Positions 22,109-23,037 of a stretch of 23,037 bases of DNA are shown piece by piece. The stretch is taken from the NCBI GenBank assembly GCA_016763255.1, contig JAESUA010000013.1, forward strand, positions 1-23,037, written 5' to 3'. The position numbers and the translations under genes were made by a program. The stretch is from Magnetovibrio sp. (GTDB lineage: Bacteria > Pseudomonadota > Alphaproteobacteria > Rhodospirillales > Magnetovibrionaceae). How positions within the stretch are numbered: the stretch's first letter is position 1; the number at the start of each line of letters is the position of its first letter. Under the pieces are notes generated by a model, which did not search any database, had not been told where the DNA came from, and saw only the letters and a list, made by a program, of their open reading frames with translations.

Positions 22109-22957
22109 ATGAACAAGGGTATCAAGTCCGCCATGATCAATGTGTTTGTTGCCGCCGGGGTGTTTTACGTGGCGGTCGTCGTGTTCATGTACGTGTTCCA
22201 ACGCAACGTATTGTATTACCCCCATGCGCCCAAGCCGACGCGGGTCGATAGCCGGGTTGCGGACATGGTTGAAGTCACCTTCACAACACAAGACGGTTTG
22301 GATCTGTTTGCCTGGTATGGAGCCGCGACAGACCCTGGTAAACCAACCATTGTTCTGTTTCATGGCAATGCCGGAACCTTGGGTGGGCGGGCCTTTAAGG
22401 CGCGGGTGTTCCTCGATCAGGGCTATGGTGTGATGCTGGCCGAATACCGGGGCTATAGTGGCAATCCCGGATCACCCACGGAACAAGGGCTTTATAGCGA
22501 TGGACGTGCTGCTCTGGCCTATCTGCGCGACCAGGGCTTAAGTCATAAGAACATTGTTTTGTACGGAGAATCCCTCGGTACCGGGGTCGCTACGGCCCTG
22601 GCGGCAGAAGCTGAACGCGGATCTGAGGGCGTGGCCGCGGTGCTGTTGGAGGCTCCTTTTACCTCCACCGTCGATGCCGGTTCCGCGCACTATCCGTTTT
22701 TGCCGGTGCGTTTTTTGATGAAGGACCGGTTTGACTCTTTGTCGCGCATTGGCAACATCAAGGCACCATTGTTCATTGTCCATGGGGAAGACGATTGGAC
22801 CGTACCCACCACATTGGGACGCAAATTGTTCAAGGCCGCAAACGAACCCAAAGAAGCGCTGTGGATTGAAGGGGCAGGCCACAACAATGTGTTCGATTAT
22901 GGCGCAGGCCCCGCAATGCTCGATTTTCTCGCGCGACATGTGCCACCGGTTCCTTGA
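22109..22957 (+). CDS. Membrane-anchored alpha/beta hydrolase (ABHD13/17, Bem46-like)
   Basis: 282 residues from ATG 22109. An ATG at 22073 (12 more residues) is possible; neither has a strong ribosome-binding site, though GGGGAG lies in between. One N-terminal membrane helix (about 6-29) is followed by QRNVLYYPH, the usual link in this family. Catalytic set: oxyanion-loop HGNAG at 85-89, nucleophile S155 in YGESLGTG, acid D229 in HGEDDWTVP and H258 in GAGHNN. Other family motifs are LAEYRGYSGNPGSPTEQGLY and EAPFTS. It is probably an esterase or thioesterase acting at the inner membrane; the substrate is unknown. It is divergent from ubiX. The last 80 bases of the window show no further gene. 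Confidence 0.9.
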   Translation: MNKGIKSAMINVFVAAGVFYVAVVVFMYVFQRNVLYYPHAPKPTRVDSRVADMVEVTFTTQDGLDLFAWYGAATDPGKPTIVLFHGNAGTLGGRAFKARVFLDQGYGVMLAEYRGYSGNPGSPTEQGLYSDGRAALAYLRDQGLSHKNIVLYGESLGTGVATALAAEAERGSEGVAAVLLEAPFTSTVDAGSAHYPFLPVRFLMKDRFDSLSRIGNIKAPLFIVHGEDDWTVPTTLGRKLFKAANEPKEALWIEGAGHNNVFDYGAGPAMLDFLARHVPPVP

Positions 22958-23037
22958 TACGACTTTAAGTATGCGAATTGCCCTATATGTCGTGTCTGGC
23001 ATTTCGACTGGCACAACTCCCTGATTTGTTAGTATAA

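Noticed and set aside
1..23037. tRNA, rRNA, CRISPR array, transposase, integrase or attachment site
   Set aside because: No cloverleaf, repeat-spacer pattern, mobile-element gene or terminal repeat was seen on reading both strands.

Overview
The window looks like chromosome of a free-living alphaproteobacterium, most like the Rhodospirillales / marine magnetotactic-type lineages. The grounds are an LdtR-like MarR regulator, a nadA-nadC-nadB order, a pabB/pabC fusion, c-di-GMP enzymes with PleD-like layout, a classical Fur box, bacteriohemerythrin, and moderate GC with AT-rich promoters. The genus is not assigned. No tRNA, rRNA, CRISPR array, insertion sequence or phage gene was seen.

Layout. 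1-1224 (-) is the N-terminal two thirds or so of a multi-pass GT-C/STT3-like membrane protein running off the left edge. 1367-1822 (+) is a MarR-type regulator. A 338-base AT-rich non-coding stretch follows, with two inverted repeats and a possible 17-codon leader, then a two-gene signalling unit: a lone receiver protein and, overlapping it, an Hpt / pseudo-receiver / receiver / GGDEF diguanylate cyclase (2546-4216). At 4271-4317 there is a strong promoter whose -10/start region is covered by a near-consensus Fur box; it drives a DUF2325 protein with a four-cysteine cluster (4337-5647).

From 5676 to 14857 everything is on the minus strand. Read in transcription order: a PabB/PabC fusion for folate synthesis; two membrane-anchored paralogues of unknown function; a small hypothetical gene; then a compact operon nadA-nadC-nadB (de novo NAD synthesis from aspartate), a short-chain-dehydrogenase-like protein that appears to lack its catalytic residues, and a GmhB-like HAD phosphatase. 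15017-16462 (-) is a dCACHE-GGDEF membrane diguanylate cyclase.

16628-18139 (+) carries a KdsC-type phosphatase and an HtpX-like membrane protease. Facing them is a tight three-gene minus-strand operon, 20680-18136, in which every product has a lipobox with cysteine 20: an unknown lipoprotein, an M48 metallopeptidase with a TPR-like tail, and another unknown lipoprotein. The ribosome-binding site of the first gene is buried in a 10-bp hairpin. Further right are a bacteriohemerythrin, UbiX (flavin prenyltransferase) preceded by what looks like a decayed Mut7-C fragment fused in frame, and a membrane-anchored alpha/beta hydrolase.

The most interesting items are the Fur-controlled DUF2325 gene, the uncharacterised lipoprotein/M48 operon with its masked ribosome-binding site, the tandem membrane paralogues with palindromic promoters, and the catalytically dead-looking SDR inside the NAD operon. 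No single stretch is clearly a new defence or mobile system.
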